A model generated the notes under the pieces. That model made no database searches. It saw only the letters and a program-made list of their open reading frames with translations, and was not told the origin of the DNA. The position numbers and the translations under genes are program-made. From Actinomycetes bacterium (GTDB taxonomy: Bacteria; Actinomycetota; Acidimicrobiia; Acidimicrobiales; SZUA-35): a stretch of 64,000 bases of DNA. The stretch lies in contig JAJRXF010000188.1 of assembly GCA_024276425.1 (NCBI GenBank), forward strand, positions 69,545-133,544, in the 5' to 3' direction. This document shows, piece after piece, positions 1 to 9,008 of the stretch (positions are counted from its first letter, which is position 1; each line of letters begins with the position of its first letter).

Positions 1-50
1 GTCCGGGGCCAACCTGTTGTAATTATCCCCATAGCAACGGGAGAATTGTC

Positions 51-920
51 ATGCGTAGGGCAGCCACACTTTTGATAGCCGCCACCACCTGTCTTTTGGT
101 GTTAACCAACCCTGCCGGGGCAACCTGGTCTGTCGTTGGTGTTGACCCTGAGACCGGAGAGGTTGGCGTCGCCGTTGCCTCCTGCGTCTCGGTATCAGCC
201 TTGGACCAAGGCAAACCCTCGGAACCACTCGTTCTTGTCGCACTCGTTCCCGGTGTTGGTGCCGGAGTGTCCCAAGCTGCTGTCAACCTCGAGGCACCAC
301 CTCAGATAGCTGCCCTGCTAGAGCTCGGAAAAACGGCGGATGAAGTGATCGCTGGCGTATCCGAGAAGAGTTTCGATGACCAACCCCAACTTCGCCAGCA
401 CGGTGTCGTCCGCCTAGACGGCAACGCCAGCGGTTTCACTGGAACCGAAAACGACGCGTTTGCCGGTGACATACAGGACGCCAATGTCACGGTGCAAGGA
501 AATATTCTTGTCAGTGAAACAGTTATCGAAGATGCCTTGACTGCCTTCAATTCCGCCTCGGACCTTCCGCTGGCGGATCGCTTGGTAGCAGCTCTGGTAG
601 CTGGATCTGAGGCCGGTGGTGATTCTCGATGCGTGGAAACGGCGCTCTTTGCCCACCTAGCTGTGGCCAGCCCCAGTGACGATCCCACGAACCCGACGGT
701 GTTGCTGACCTACGGCAGCATGTCAGACGGCGACAATCCGGTACTGGCTTTAAGCCAGGACTTCGCTAACGGCGCTCGCCAGAAAGTCGTGACCCCTCCC
801 GCCGGCACATCGTTCGTGAAGCCTGTTGGATTCGCTATCGGTGCGTTACTCCTCTTGATGCTCGTACTCAGATGGCGCAAGCGTCAGAGCAACCTCACCT
901 TGCCGGATCGTGGTAACTGA
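51..920 (+). CDS. DUF1028 family protein with signal peptide and C-terminal TM anchor (copy 1)
   Basis: ATWSVVGVDPETGEVGVAVASC motif typical of DUF1028; hydrophobic N-terminus; C-terminal TM followed by RWRKRQ. Confidence 0.85.
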   Translation: MRRAATLLIAATTCLLVLTNPAGATWSVVGVDPETGEVGVAVASCVSVSALDQGKPSEPLVLVALVPGVGAGVSQAAVNLEAPPQIAALLELGKTADEVIAGVSEKSFDDQPQLRQHGVVRLDGNASGFTGTENDAFAGDIQDANVTVQGNILVSETVIEDALTAFNSASDLPLADRLVAALVAGSEAGGDSRCVETALFAHLAVASPSDDPTNPTVLLTYGSMSDGDNPVLALSQDFANGARQKVVTPPAGTSFVKPVGFAIGALLLLMLVLRWRKRQSNLTLPDRGN

Positions 921-928
921 GTTCCGGT

Positions 929-1036
929 TTACTGGGTCCCGAGGGCTACTCGGATCTCGGCGGCTGCCTCTTCGTCTAGGGTCAAGGTCGGCATGGTCTG
1001 GATCTCCAGTTTCTCGATCTTCTCCAGGTCGTGACC
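929..1036 (-). pseudogene. C-terminal remnant, arylsulfatase-like (copy 1)
   Basis: Minus-strand peptide EKIEKLEIQTMPTLTLDEEAAAEIRVALGTQ, matching the copy downstream of the second DUF1028 gene; no upstream body of the gene. Confidence 0.4.
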
Positions 1037-1056
1037 CCCGAATAGGACCACAGCCG

Positions 1057-1605
1057 TTAAGCCACAAATCCCCTCGACTGATTCGACCCTGGCCCCGTGG
1101 TTGTGTCCCGTCTCCTGCCAGCCAGGGCCGCAACCAGGCTGATGACCAGCAGCAACAACCCAACCGGCAGGGCTGCGAAGACAACCAAGCCAGCCCCAAT
1201 ATTGGCCCCAATGCCGGGAGCGGTCAGAATATGGCTCGCCAGCCCCAAATACGCAGCGGCAACGAAGCCTGGTCCCCACATTCCGATGGTCCGCCATGGC
1301 CCACGATTGCTCCGAGCCAGCTTGAGCAGGCTAACCAGCCCCCACAAAGCCAATACCAGAGCCAGACCACCAATGGCGTGGGCGAGGGCACGGGGAACTT
1401 GTGGAGGTGGAATGACATAGTCCGGGTCAATTATCCAGTCGTTACTGCGGTCAAGGCGGCCCAGGACCCACCAGGTGGCCGGGGCAGATGAGGCCATGCC
1501 TGCAACGATCGGAACCCGCCTCAACAAACCCGATTCATGCTTGTTGTCTATCTGTCGGTTCTCGGTTGTGGGCCCAAAATGATCAACCGGGTTACGTGGA
1601 GCCAT
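1057..1605 (-). CDS. Hypothetical multi-pass membrane protein
   Basis: 182 aa ORF with several hydrophobic helices. Confidence 0.6.
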   Translation of the reverse strand: MAPRNPVDHFGPTTENRQIDNKHESGLLRRVPIVAGMASSAPATWWVLGRLDRSNDWIIDPDYVIPPPQVPRALAHAIGGLALVLALWGLVSLLKLARSNRGPWRTIGMWGPGFVAAAYLGLASHILTAPGIGANIGAGLVVFAALPVGLLLLVISLVAALAGRRRDTTTGPGSNQSRGFVA

Positions 1606-1840
1606 AGCCGCGCCTCACACAATCATCTGTTGCTGCCATCGGAGACTTAACCTAGCGAAGTTGCAGAAATGTCCGATCTTTGCTGACGAGGACCGCATTC
1701 TCACCGATGGCCTGCTCGATGTCAAGCCCAGTCGGAGTGTGAGTCTCGGTCTTTCGACCAAGACCAAGTCTAGTCTTTCGACTAAGAAACAGTCGGAGGC
1801 CGATCTGCTGTAATGATCGCCCTGCAACGGGAGAAGAGAC

Positions 1841-2710
1841 ATGCGTAGAGCAACCATACTTTTGATAGTCGCAACCGCTTTTCTTTTGGGGCTCGCTGGC
1901 CCCGCCGGGGCAACCTGGTCGGTCGTTGGTGCTGATCCTGAAACCGGGGAGGTTGGCGTCGCCATTGCCTCCTGCGTCCCGGTATCGGCCGTGGTGCGGG
2001 ACAAACCCTCAGAACCACTCTTTCTTGTCGCTCTCGTGCCCGGTGTTGGTGCTGGAGTATCCCAAGCCGATGCCAACGACGAGGCACCGCCTCAGATGGC
2101 TGAACTTCTTGAACTCGGAAAGACGGCGGAGGAAGTCATCGCTGAGGTATCCGGCGACAACTTCGATGACCGACCCCAAGCCCGCCAGCATGGTGTTGCT
2201 CGTCTAGACGGCGACGCCAGCGGCTTCACCGGAACCGACAACGGCGCGTTTGCTGGCGACAAGCAGGACGCCAATGTCTCGGTGCAAGGAAACATTCTTG
2301 TCAGTGAAGCCGTTATCGAAGACGCCTTAACTGCGTTCAACTCCGCCTCGGACCTTCCGCTGGCGGATCGCCTGGTCGCTGCGCTGCTAGCTGGATCTGA
2401 GGCCGGTGGTGATTCTCGATGCGCGGAGACGGCCCTGTTTGCCCACCTGGCCGTGGCCAGCCCGGGTGACGATCCCATGAACCCGACGGTGTTGCTGACT
2501 TACGGCAGCATGTCAGACGGCGACAATCCGGTCCTAGCGCTGAGCCAGGACTTCGCCAGCGGCGCGCGCCAAAAAGTCGTAACGCCTTCCGCAGGCACCC
2601 CGTTCGTGAAGACCATTGGACTCGCTATCGGTGCCCTACTCATCTTCATACTCGTATTCAGATGGCGTAAGCGTCAGAGCAGTCTCACTTTGCAGGATGG
2701 TGGCAACTGA
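1841..2710 (+). CDS. DUF1028 family protein with signal peptide and C-terminal TM anchor (copy 2)
   Basis: Gapless alignment with the 51..920 product, 237/289 identical by hand count. Confidence 0.85.
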   Translation: MRRATILLIVATAFLLGLAGPAGATWSVVGADPETGEVGVAIASCVPVSAVVRDKPSEPLFLVALVPGVGAGVSQADANDEAPPQMAELLELGKTAEEVIAEVSGDNFDDRPQARQHGVARLDGDASGFTGTDNGAFAGDKQDANVSVQGNILVSEAVIEDALTAFNSASDLPLADRLVAALLAGSEAGGDSRCAETALFAHLAVASPGDDPMNPTVLLTYGSMSDGDNPVLALSQDFASGARQKVVTPSAGTPFVKTIGLAIGALLIFILVFRWRKRQSSLTLQDGGN

Positions 2711-2885
2711 GGGTTCGGGGGTATTGGGTCCCGAGGGCGACCCGAATCTCTACCGCTGCTTCTTCGTCGGGACTCAAAGTTGGCATGGTCTCGATCACCG
2801 ACTTCTCAATCCTGCCCTCAAATGCAAACGGGGCCACATAGGCATCAGACACTCCGGTTGTCGAGCAGTCGGCCAACTTGGGCGT
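2685..2885 (-). pseudogene. C-terminal remnant, arylsulfatase-like (copy 2)
   Basis: TTGVSDAYVAPFAFEGRIEKSVIETMPTLSPDEEAAVEIRVALGTQ resembles the C-terminal end of actinobacterial arylsulfatases (DTGxPVSxxYxxPFxFxGxIxxVxI). Confidence 0.4.
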
Positions 2886-3057
2886 CAGTGTGTTCAAGGA
2901 AACCGGCGAACGCCTCTTGGAGACGGCAGGCAAAACGTTGCTCGGACTGGCTCAGTTAGTCCCATGGCTTGACCCCCGGGTTACGGAGGCCAGCTCGGTG
3001 CCGGGCGGGATGACGCCTATCTCCAGTTGGCGCTTCACGCCATCGTCCTCGATACTG

Positions 3058-4275
3058 CTAGCGATTGAGGTTTACCGGGATGTTTCTTGGGCCGCGGACC
3101 TGGCCGTTGGCCCATTTCGTTTTCTTGGTGGTGTCCAAGGAGTAGTTAGGGAAAGCCCTCAGCCACTCCTGGGTACCGATGCTCATCTCCATGCGCGCCA
3201 GGTTAGAACCGGCGCAGCGGTGAACCCCGAGACCGAAGGCGACGTGACGGTTCTTGGCCCGGTCCAACTGAAATTCGTGAGCATTCTCAAAGACGGCGGG
3301 GTCGTGGTTGGCCGCCGGAAAGGTCAGCAGCATCTGGTCATCGGCCTTAACCGGGCACCCAGAGATCTCAACATCGTTCAGGACCCGACGGGCCATCGTC
3401 ACCGGAGAGTAATAACGAAGCACCTCTTCAATAGCAGTGCCCCACAGCGGATCATCGTTGTCGACAGCCACGAGACGCTGCACCTCGTCGTTGTGCTGGG
3501 CGAAGTGCCACAGCCCAGAACCAAGAGCCGACCAGGTGGTGTCGATACCGGCCACAATCATGAGTCGGATATAGCCAACCTTGAGTTGCCAGTCCACATC
3601 GACGCCGTCGAACTTCGCGACCGCTACCTCGGTGAGCAGGTCGTCCTTGGGGTTCTCTATACGATCGTTCAGGAGTACCTCGATGTACTCGGTCATCTCC
3701 GAGGACACCGCCGCCCTCACCTCATTGTCCTTGGGAGCAAGCTGCAGACTTCGATAAATCCAATCACGGAACTGGTCGGCATCTTCCTCGGGCATACCCG
3801 TAATCTTGCAGATCCCGTGAACGGGGATGTGCTGGGAGTACTGCTCGGCTGCGTCAGCAGTATCTTCCCCGTCTAACTTGGCAATGAGGCTACGGCAGAA
3901 CTCCCTCATCTCGTCTTCCATGGCCGCCATGTTGCGCGGGTTGAACGCCGGCAACAGAAGCCGTCGATGATCCGCATGCTCGGGTGGGTCAGAAGTGATG
4001 GGCGGGGCCGGAGACCTCGGTCCGTCTGGCCTCGTAACACTAATCCAGGCCGAGGAGAAGTTCTCAGTGTCTTTGGCGACGGCCGAGACACCTTCCATCG
4101 TCACCGGCATGTAGGCCCGACCGTAACGATCGGTCGTGGCCACCGGACACTGTTGTCGAACATCGTTCCATATGTTTATGGCGTTCTCTCCCCACTGGTC
4201 ATCGAGCCAGTCCCAGTCGTTGATCCAGTCAGTTACTGGAGGATGATCGTCGTGTTGGCTCATTGTGGATGACAT
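3058..4275 (-). CDS. Cytochrome P450
   Basis: Heme-binding FGLGVHRCAGSNLARME; I-helix AGIDTTWSALG; ExxR EEVLRYYSPV. Confidence 0.95.
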   Translation of the reverse strand: MSSTMSQHDDHPPVTDWINDWDWLDDQWGENAINIWNDVRQQCPVATTDRYGRAYMPVTMEGVSAVAKDTENFSSAWISVTRPDGPRSPAPPITSDPPEHADHRRLLLPAFNPRNMAAMEDEMREFCRSLIAKLDGEDTADAAEQYSQHIPVHGICKITGMPEEDADQFRDWIYRSLQLAPKDNEVRAAVSSEMTEYIEVLLNDRIENPKDDLLTEVAVAKFDGVDVDWQLKVGYIRLMIVAGIDTTWSALGSGLWHFAQHNDEVQRLVAVDNDDPLWGTAIEEVLRYYSPVTMARRVLNDVEISGCPVKADDQMLLTFPAANHDPAVFENAHEFQLDRAKNRHVAFGLGVHRCAGSNLARMEMSIGTQEWLRAFPNYSLDTTKKTKWANGQVRGPRNIPVNLNR

Positions 4276-4506
4276 GGTCTGCTTTCTGGTCGAGGCGGTC
4301 GAGAGGATTTTCGGCTATATGAGTTCACCCTTACCCCAATTGAATGGTGGGTCGTGGAAATCCTTGCAGGAAATCGTCGCCCGGTCGTGGTCACCTGGTT
4401 GCCGGATGGTATTACTTAATCACGTTTTCGACGGCGGGACCCAAAGGGGACCATCGTTGTCTATGGCCACCGACACCGAATGCACCAAGGGCTGGAAGGA
4501 AACACC

Positions 4507-4740
4507 ATGGCTCAAAAACTCAAACTTGATGCCGATCCCGGTCGCGATGACGCCGTCGCATTCATGCTCGCCGCACTCTCCCCCAAGATCGAACTACTCG
4601 GTGTGTCTTGCGTCAACGGCAACCGCCCCGTATGGGAATGCACAGAAAATGCCCTGCGGGTTTGACCTGATCGGTATAGATGTCCCCGTCTACGAGGGAG
4701 CGGCTTTGCCACTGCTTACCCACCTTGATAGAAGGCGCCC
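4507..4740 (+). pseudogene. Nucleoside hydrolase (IUNH family) N-terminal remnant, frameshifted
   Basis: MAQKLKLDADPGRDDAVAFMLAALSPKIELLGVSCVNGN...ENALRV, then LIGIDVPVYEGAALPL in another frame; no downstream catalytic body. Confidence 0.55.
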
Positions 4741-5334
4741 AATTGCCATCCCCGCGTGGCCCCCTGTCCTGTTGAAGGCAGTCTCCCCTTCACCTATGAC
4801 TGGCGCTCCAAGAAAGAACCACTGCTGTGGATCGCTGATGCCATCAACGGATCAATACACGCTCACCTCACCGGTGGTGACCAGACATGGTTCGCGCAAC
4901 TCCAAGCCGGGGACGTACTCGGTCGGGGCCCGGTGTACACGACCTAAAGATGCGGAAGCCCCGGCTCCTGTCCTAGCCGAACACCTTTCGGTGTTCCTCG
5001 GACTGGCACTCCGGGACTTGCGTCTTTGCCACAGAACAGGTACAGCGCCATTTGTTGGTTCGGTCAGGGAGTGTTAACGGTTGTTTCGAGGTGATTATTG
5101 TGGCTGTCACGAGGGACGCCTCATGGGACAGCTTTCACAATAACGACCACCGAGTAGCCACGATGTTTGGAGCGCTAGCGAGAAACTCGGTTAGTGAGGA
5201 GCCCGCTAGGGCGACGAACGGCTGGCCCTTATAGGACAGCTTTCATGCCGCCCGAAGACCTGAGGCCTTGGATGTTTTGGCGCCCCAGCGCCGAAACTCC
5301 GGTTTGAGCTGTCCCGAAGGGATTACTCAATGCG

Positions 5335-5408
5335 TGGAGGTGAGGGGATTCGAACCCCTGGCCTCCTCGATGCGACCGAGGCGCTCTAGCCAACTGAGCT
5401 ACACCCCC
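5335..5408 (-). tRNA. tRNA-Ala (anticodon CGC)
   Basis: Cloverleaf on minus strand GGGGGTGTAGCTCAGTTGGCTAGAGCGCCTCGGTCGCATCGAGG...GGTTCGAATCCCCTCACCTCCA; loop GTCGCAT; G3:U70 alanine identity pair; A73. Confidence 0.93.
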
Positions 5409-5438
5409 AAAAGGGAACCGACGACTGACTGTACCGGG

Positions 5439-5903
5439 TCAGTGTCCGTTCGCAGCCTTAGCAAATGCTGGGGTCTCATTTCGCTCAAGCTTGAGCACGG
5501 TGACCTTCGACCCACGTTCTTGTTGAGCGGCTCCTGCTTTGGCCGCCAAGGCAACATAGCCAACAAAAAGAGCATCGATAACCAGGTTCTGGTAGACGAA
5601 CGGATGCCCCCAGATCACAGCCAAAACCAAGGAAACAACCGCAGCAATTCCTAGGGCGAGAAAGATCTGAAGCCGCCGCTTCCGTGCACTGCGACTTGGG
5701 CCTCGACTCAACCCAGGCTGAAGGCCAACCGGCCGACTGGATCGGCCGGGAGCCGAACCGAGTACGGACATTTCCCGGTTGAAGTGGCCAATCGGGTCTC
5801 GACGGGACCGATCGAAGAGGTTCTGTAGTATCGGTCGGCCGAGAACCCAGATCCACACGGTGGCGAGACCAACAACGATGATCGCTTGAACAGGCAGCAA
5901 CAT
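5439..5903 (-). CDS. Small two-helix membrane protein, GlpR-like (Glp membrane receptor family)
   Basis: N-terminal TM, RRDPIGHFNREMSVLG segment, basic RKRRLQ then two hydrophobic helices ending YVALAAKA; genomic link to moeA/glp and galU. Confidence 0.55.
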   Translation of the reverse strand: MLLPVQAIIVVGLATVWIWVLGRPILQNLFDRSRRDPIGHFNREMSVLGSAPGRSSRPVGLQPGLSRGPSRSARKRRLQIFLALGIAAVVSLVLAVIWGHPFVYQNLVIDALFVGYVALAAKAGAAQQERGSKVTVLKLERNETPAFAKAANGH

Positions 5904-6108
5904 GTCTTACGAGCTTCTTTCCGTGCCAGAACAATTCGTGCCAGAACAATTGATGTCACAGCAACAAGTCGATTTCATGTCACAACAACCTTTCGGCGAG
6001 CGGGCGCTGTCATAACATGACAAAACTACTACGATCCGCGCTGAGCGGCAACCAAGACCGAGAATCTACACCTCTGCTCCCGCTGAGTGCAGCAGCGGGC
6101 AAGTCTGG

Positions 6109-6621
6109 TCAAAGCCCTGACCTTCGGTAGGTGCCCGACCGCCCACCAGTTTTTTCCCACAGTGCGATCTCACCAATTGTCATGGACTTGTCGGCCGCCT
6201 TGCACATGTCATAGATGGTCAAAGCCGCGACCGAAACGGCCGTCAATGCCTCCATCTCGATGCCGGTCCGCTCCACGATGTCAACCTGAGATTCGATCTC
6301 GATGAAATCGGCCTGCACATCAAAGTCAGCCGTCACCGCACCAATCATTACTGGGTGGCAGAGTGGGATGAGTTCACTGGTCCGCTTGGCCGCCTGGATA
6401 CCAGCGATCCGCGCCACGGCCAGAACATCACCCTTTGGCAGACCACCGTGGGTGATTAGGGCGATCGTCTCCGGAGCGAGCATGATTCGGCCCCGTGCCA
6501 CTGCCCGGCGAGTGCTGACATCCTTCTTTGTGACATCGACCATTCGGGCACTACCTGCAGCGTCAAGATGACTGAGTTCGCCGAATGTGGGCCCGGCCTG
6601 ATCCTGGTTTGAACTACTCAC
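6109..6621 (-). CDS. moaC: Cyclic pyranopterin monophosphate synthase MoaC
   Basis: [18 protein letters not shown]...LCHPVMIG...[23 protein letters not shown]. Confidence 0.95.
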   Translation of the reverse strand: MSSSNQDQAGPTFGELSHLDAAGSARMVDVTKKDVSTRRAVARGRIMLAPETIALITHGGLPKGDVLAVARIAGIQAAKRTSELIPLCHPVMIGAVTADFDVQADFIEIESQVDIVERTGIEMEALTAVSVAALTIYDMCKAADKSMTIGEIALWEKTGGRSGTYRRSGL

Positions 6622-6665
6622 GAGTTCACTCTAGATGGCCCGGAGCAGGTCAGGAGCCTTAGGTG

Positions 6666-7739
6666 TCAACCACCGAGCTGAGACATCGACTTGGAAGGAC
6701 GGATGAAGTTGACCTGCCCAATCGCATGTCCGGCCCATTTCCGCTCTACCTCACCGGCCACAGCCGCCAATACGTCATCGTCGGACCCGTCGCCTCGGAG
6801 AATCTCCCGCAAATCGACGTGATCCAGCCCAAAGAGACAGTTTCGCATCTGTCCTTCGGCCGAAAGCCTCATCCGGTCACAGGACTGGCAGAACGGCTCG
6901 GTCACGCTGGCGATGATTCCGAATTCGGAGCCGGGAGCGCCGGGCTCAAGGTCGGTAAAGCGAAAACGCTCGGCTGGGGAGGAACCACGCTCCAGAGACT
7001 CGAATTCGAACTCCGACATTGCTTGTTCCAATACTTCCGTGCGGGAAACGACTCGTTCGGCGGTCCACTCCCCCTGGGCATCGAGCGGCATGAACTCAAT
7101 AAATCGAATGGTGACACCCTTGTCTCTGCCCAGCCGAAGAAAGTCAACGACCTCGTCGTGATTGATGCCACGCATCAAGACGGCATTAACCTTGACCGGA
7201 GCAAATCCGGCGGCAACAGCGGCATCGATTCCGGACAGCACCTGTGGAAGTTCGTCGCGTCGAGTGAGTTCCAAGAAGCAATCGCGGTCGAGAGTATCGA
7301 GGCTCACGTTCAGCCGCCGTAGTCCGGCAGCAAACAGATCATCGGCGACAAGAGGCAGGGTGGCACCATTGGTCGTCATCGCCAGATCAATCGGCTCACC
7401 GGTGCCTGGGATGCGGAGACGAGCCAACTTCTCTACCAACAACGGAAGGCGGGCCCGGATCGTCGGCTCTCCGCCAGTGAGGCGGACCGAGCGGACTCCG
7501 GCTCTTGCTACGAGAACCCCCGCAATGCGCTCGATCTCCTCAAAGCTCAACAACTCGCTTCGGTGAACCCATTGCATTCCTTCCTCAGGCATGCAGTAGG
7601 CGCATCGAAAATTGCATCGATCAGTTACTGAAATGCGAAGATCGGAATGCACCCGACCAAATGAGTCCATCAACTCGGTCTGAGGTACGAAAGAAGGAGC
7701 GGTCACGGCCATAACGTTAGCGGTCCTTTGACCTATCAA
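6666..7739 (-). CDS. moaA: GTP 3',8-cyclase MoaA (radical SAM)
   Basis: DRCNFRCAYCMP; second cluster CQSCDRMRLSAEGQMRNCLF; C-terminal GG. Confidence 0.95.
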   Translation of the reverse strand: MIGQRTANVMAVTAPSFVPQTELMDSFGRVHSDLRISVTDRCNFRCAYCMPEEGMQWVHRSELLSFEEIERIAGVLVARAGVRSVRLTGGEPTIRARLPLLVEKLARLRIPGTGEPIDLAMTTNGATLPLVADDLFAAGLRRLNVSLDTLDRDCFLELTRRDELPQVLSGIDAAVAAGFAPVKVNAVLMRGINHDEVVDFLRLGRDKGVTIRFIEFMPLDAQGEWTAERVVSRTEVLEQAMSEFEFESLERGSSPAERFRFTDLEPGAPGSEFGIIASVTEPFCQSCDRMRLSAEGQMRNCLFGLDHVDLREILRGDGSDDDVLAAVAGEVERKWAGHAIGQVNFIRPSKSMSQLGG

Positions 7740-8995
7740 CCCAGGAGTAATACTTTGACCATTCCTCCAGGCCGAATTCCATCGCCATCAGGAACGACGG
7801 CCAGGCCATTTGCCCGGGCCATCGCTGTCAGTTGATGGGACCCCTGGCCACCGGCCGAGCGCGCAAGCCAGGATCCGTCAGGCTCCTGGTCGACCACAAC
7901 GCGAACGAAGTGGATCTTTCCGTCCGGAGGCCGTAGAAAGCCCTCCTCCGCCAGCGCAAGCACGGTCAAACGTTGGGTATCTCTCTTCCCCATCATGGCG
8001 AGGAGAGACGGCCGGGCAAAGAGTTCGAAACTGACCATTGAACTGACGGGATTGCCGGGAAGTCCAAAGATCGGCGTACCCATCAAAAGGCCAAAAGCCA
8101 GCGGTTTTGCTGGCTTGATCGCCACCTGCATCCAGTTCAGATCACCGAGCCGCGAGAGAACCTTCTTTACGAAGTCGAAGTCGCCCATGCTGACTCCACC
8201 GGAGGTGACTAGGGCGTCACAGACGTTGTCTGCGTCTGGGCCGACCGCAGCGACCAGTGCCGCCTCGATCTCCTCCTCATTGTCTGGCAGCCAGCCAAGA
8301 TCCACCGGAATGCAGCCAGACTCTTCCACTAGCGCCAGCAGTGTCGGGCGGTTCGAATCGCGTATCTGGCCCGGTTGAAGCGGGGTGGGTCCACTGATGA
8401 GTTCGTCCCCCGTTGAGAACACACCAACTCGCGGCCGCTTGTGCACGAGCACGCTCTCATAGCCAAGGCTGGCCAGAACTCCTAGGTGGGCAGCAGTCAC
8501 AACCTCACCGGGTGAGAGCACAGTAACTCCCGCTCGAACGTCATCTCCAGCGGGCCGGATGTGATTGCCGCTTGCAACCTCGGCCAACAACTCGATTGAG
8601 GACACATCCGAGGAGGTTGAGTCATCATGACCAGAGGTTGGACGGGTCAACTCAACCATGATTACCGAATCTGCTCCTTCGGGAATCGGAGCACCGGTCA
8701 TGATTCGCATGACTTCCCCGCCAATTAGGGGTCTGGACGCGACCGAGCCAGCAGCAATAGTGGCGACTACCGGAAGTGATATCGGTGTCTCCGGAGAGGC
8801 TCCAGCCGAATCTGCAGCTCGAAGGGCGAATCCGTCCATTGCGGTGTTGGCAAAGGGAGGAATCGCTTCCTTGGCCACAACAGACTCAGCCAGAACCAGG
8901 CCTCGGGCCTCAGCTATGGGCACCGATACGACGGGAAGAGGATGGATATCTCGTTGAATCCGAGCTTGAGCTTCAGCCAAAGGAATCATGGCCAC
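7736..8995 (-). CDS. moeA: Molybdopterin molybdenumtransferase MoeA / gephyrin-like Glp
   Basis: PFANTAMDGFALR; PRVGVFSTGDEL; TSGGVSMGDFDFV; GLPGNPVSSMVSFELF; 4-nt overlap with moaA. Confidence 0.93.
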   Translation of the reverse strand: MAMIPLAEAQARIQRDIHPLPVVSVPIAEARGLVLAESVVAKEAIPPFANTAMDGFALRAADSAGASPETPISLPVVATIAAGSVASRPLIGGEVMRIMTGAPIPEGADSVIMVELTRPTSGHDDSTSSDVSSIELLAEVASGNHIRPAGDDVRAGVTVLSPGEVVTAAHLGVLASLGYESVLVHKRPRVGVFSTGDELISGPTPLQPGQIRDSNRPTLLALVEESGCIPVDLGWLPDNEEEIEAALVAAVGPDADNVCDALVTSGGVSMGDFDFVKKVLSRLGDLNWMQVAIKPAKPLAFGLLMGTPIFGLPGNPVSSMVSFELFARPSLLAMMGKRDTQRLTVLALAEEGFLRPPDGKIHFVRVVVDQEPDGSWLARSAGGQGSHQLTAMARANGLAVVPDGDGIRPGGMVKVLLLG

Positions 8996-9008
8996 AAGCT
9001 ACTGGCAA

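Noticed and set aside
910-1491. 193 aa plus-strand ORF
   Set aside because: Low-complexity Pro/Gln/Arg composition, antisense to a plausible membrane protein
1749-1787. 15-bp imperfect direct repeat GTCTTTCGAC(C/T)AAGA upstream of the second DUF1028 gene
   Set aside because: Real repeat, but a single pair with no supporting context; not enough for a separate finding
2878-3876. 332 aa plus-strand ORF
   Set aside because: Antisense to a clear cytochrome P450; long only because of high GC third positions
4265-5077. 270 aa plus-strand ORF
   Set aside because: Crosses the nucleoside hydrolase remnant in a different frame; no coherent domain
5922-5951. Sigma-54-like TGGCACG in the tandem repeat
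   Set aside because: The -12 GC element is not at the right spacing on either repeat
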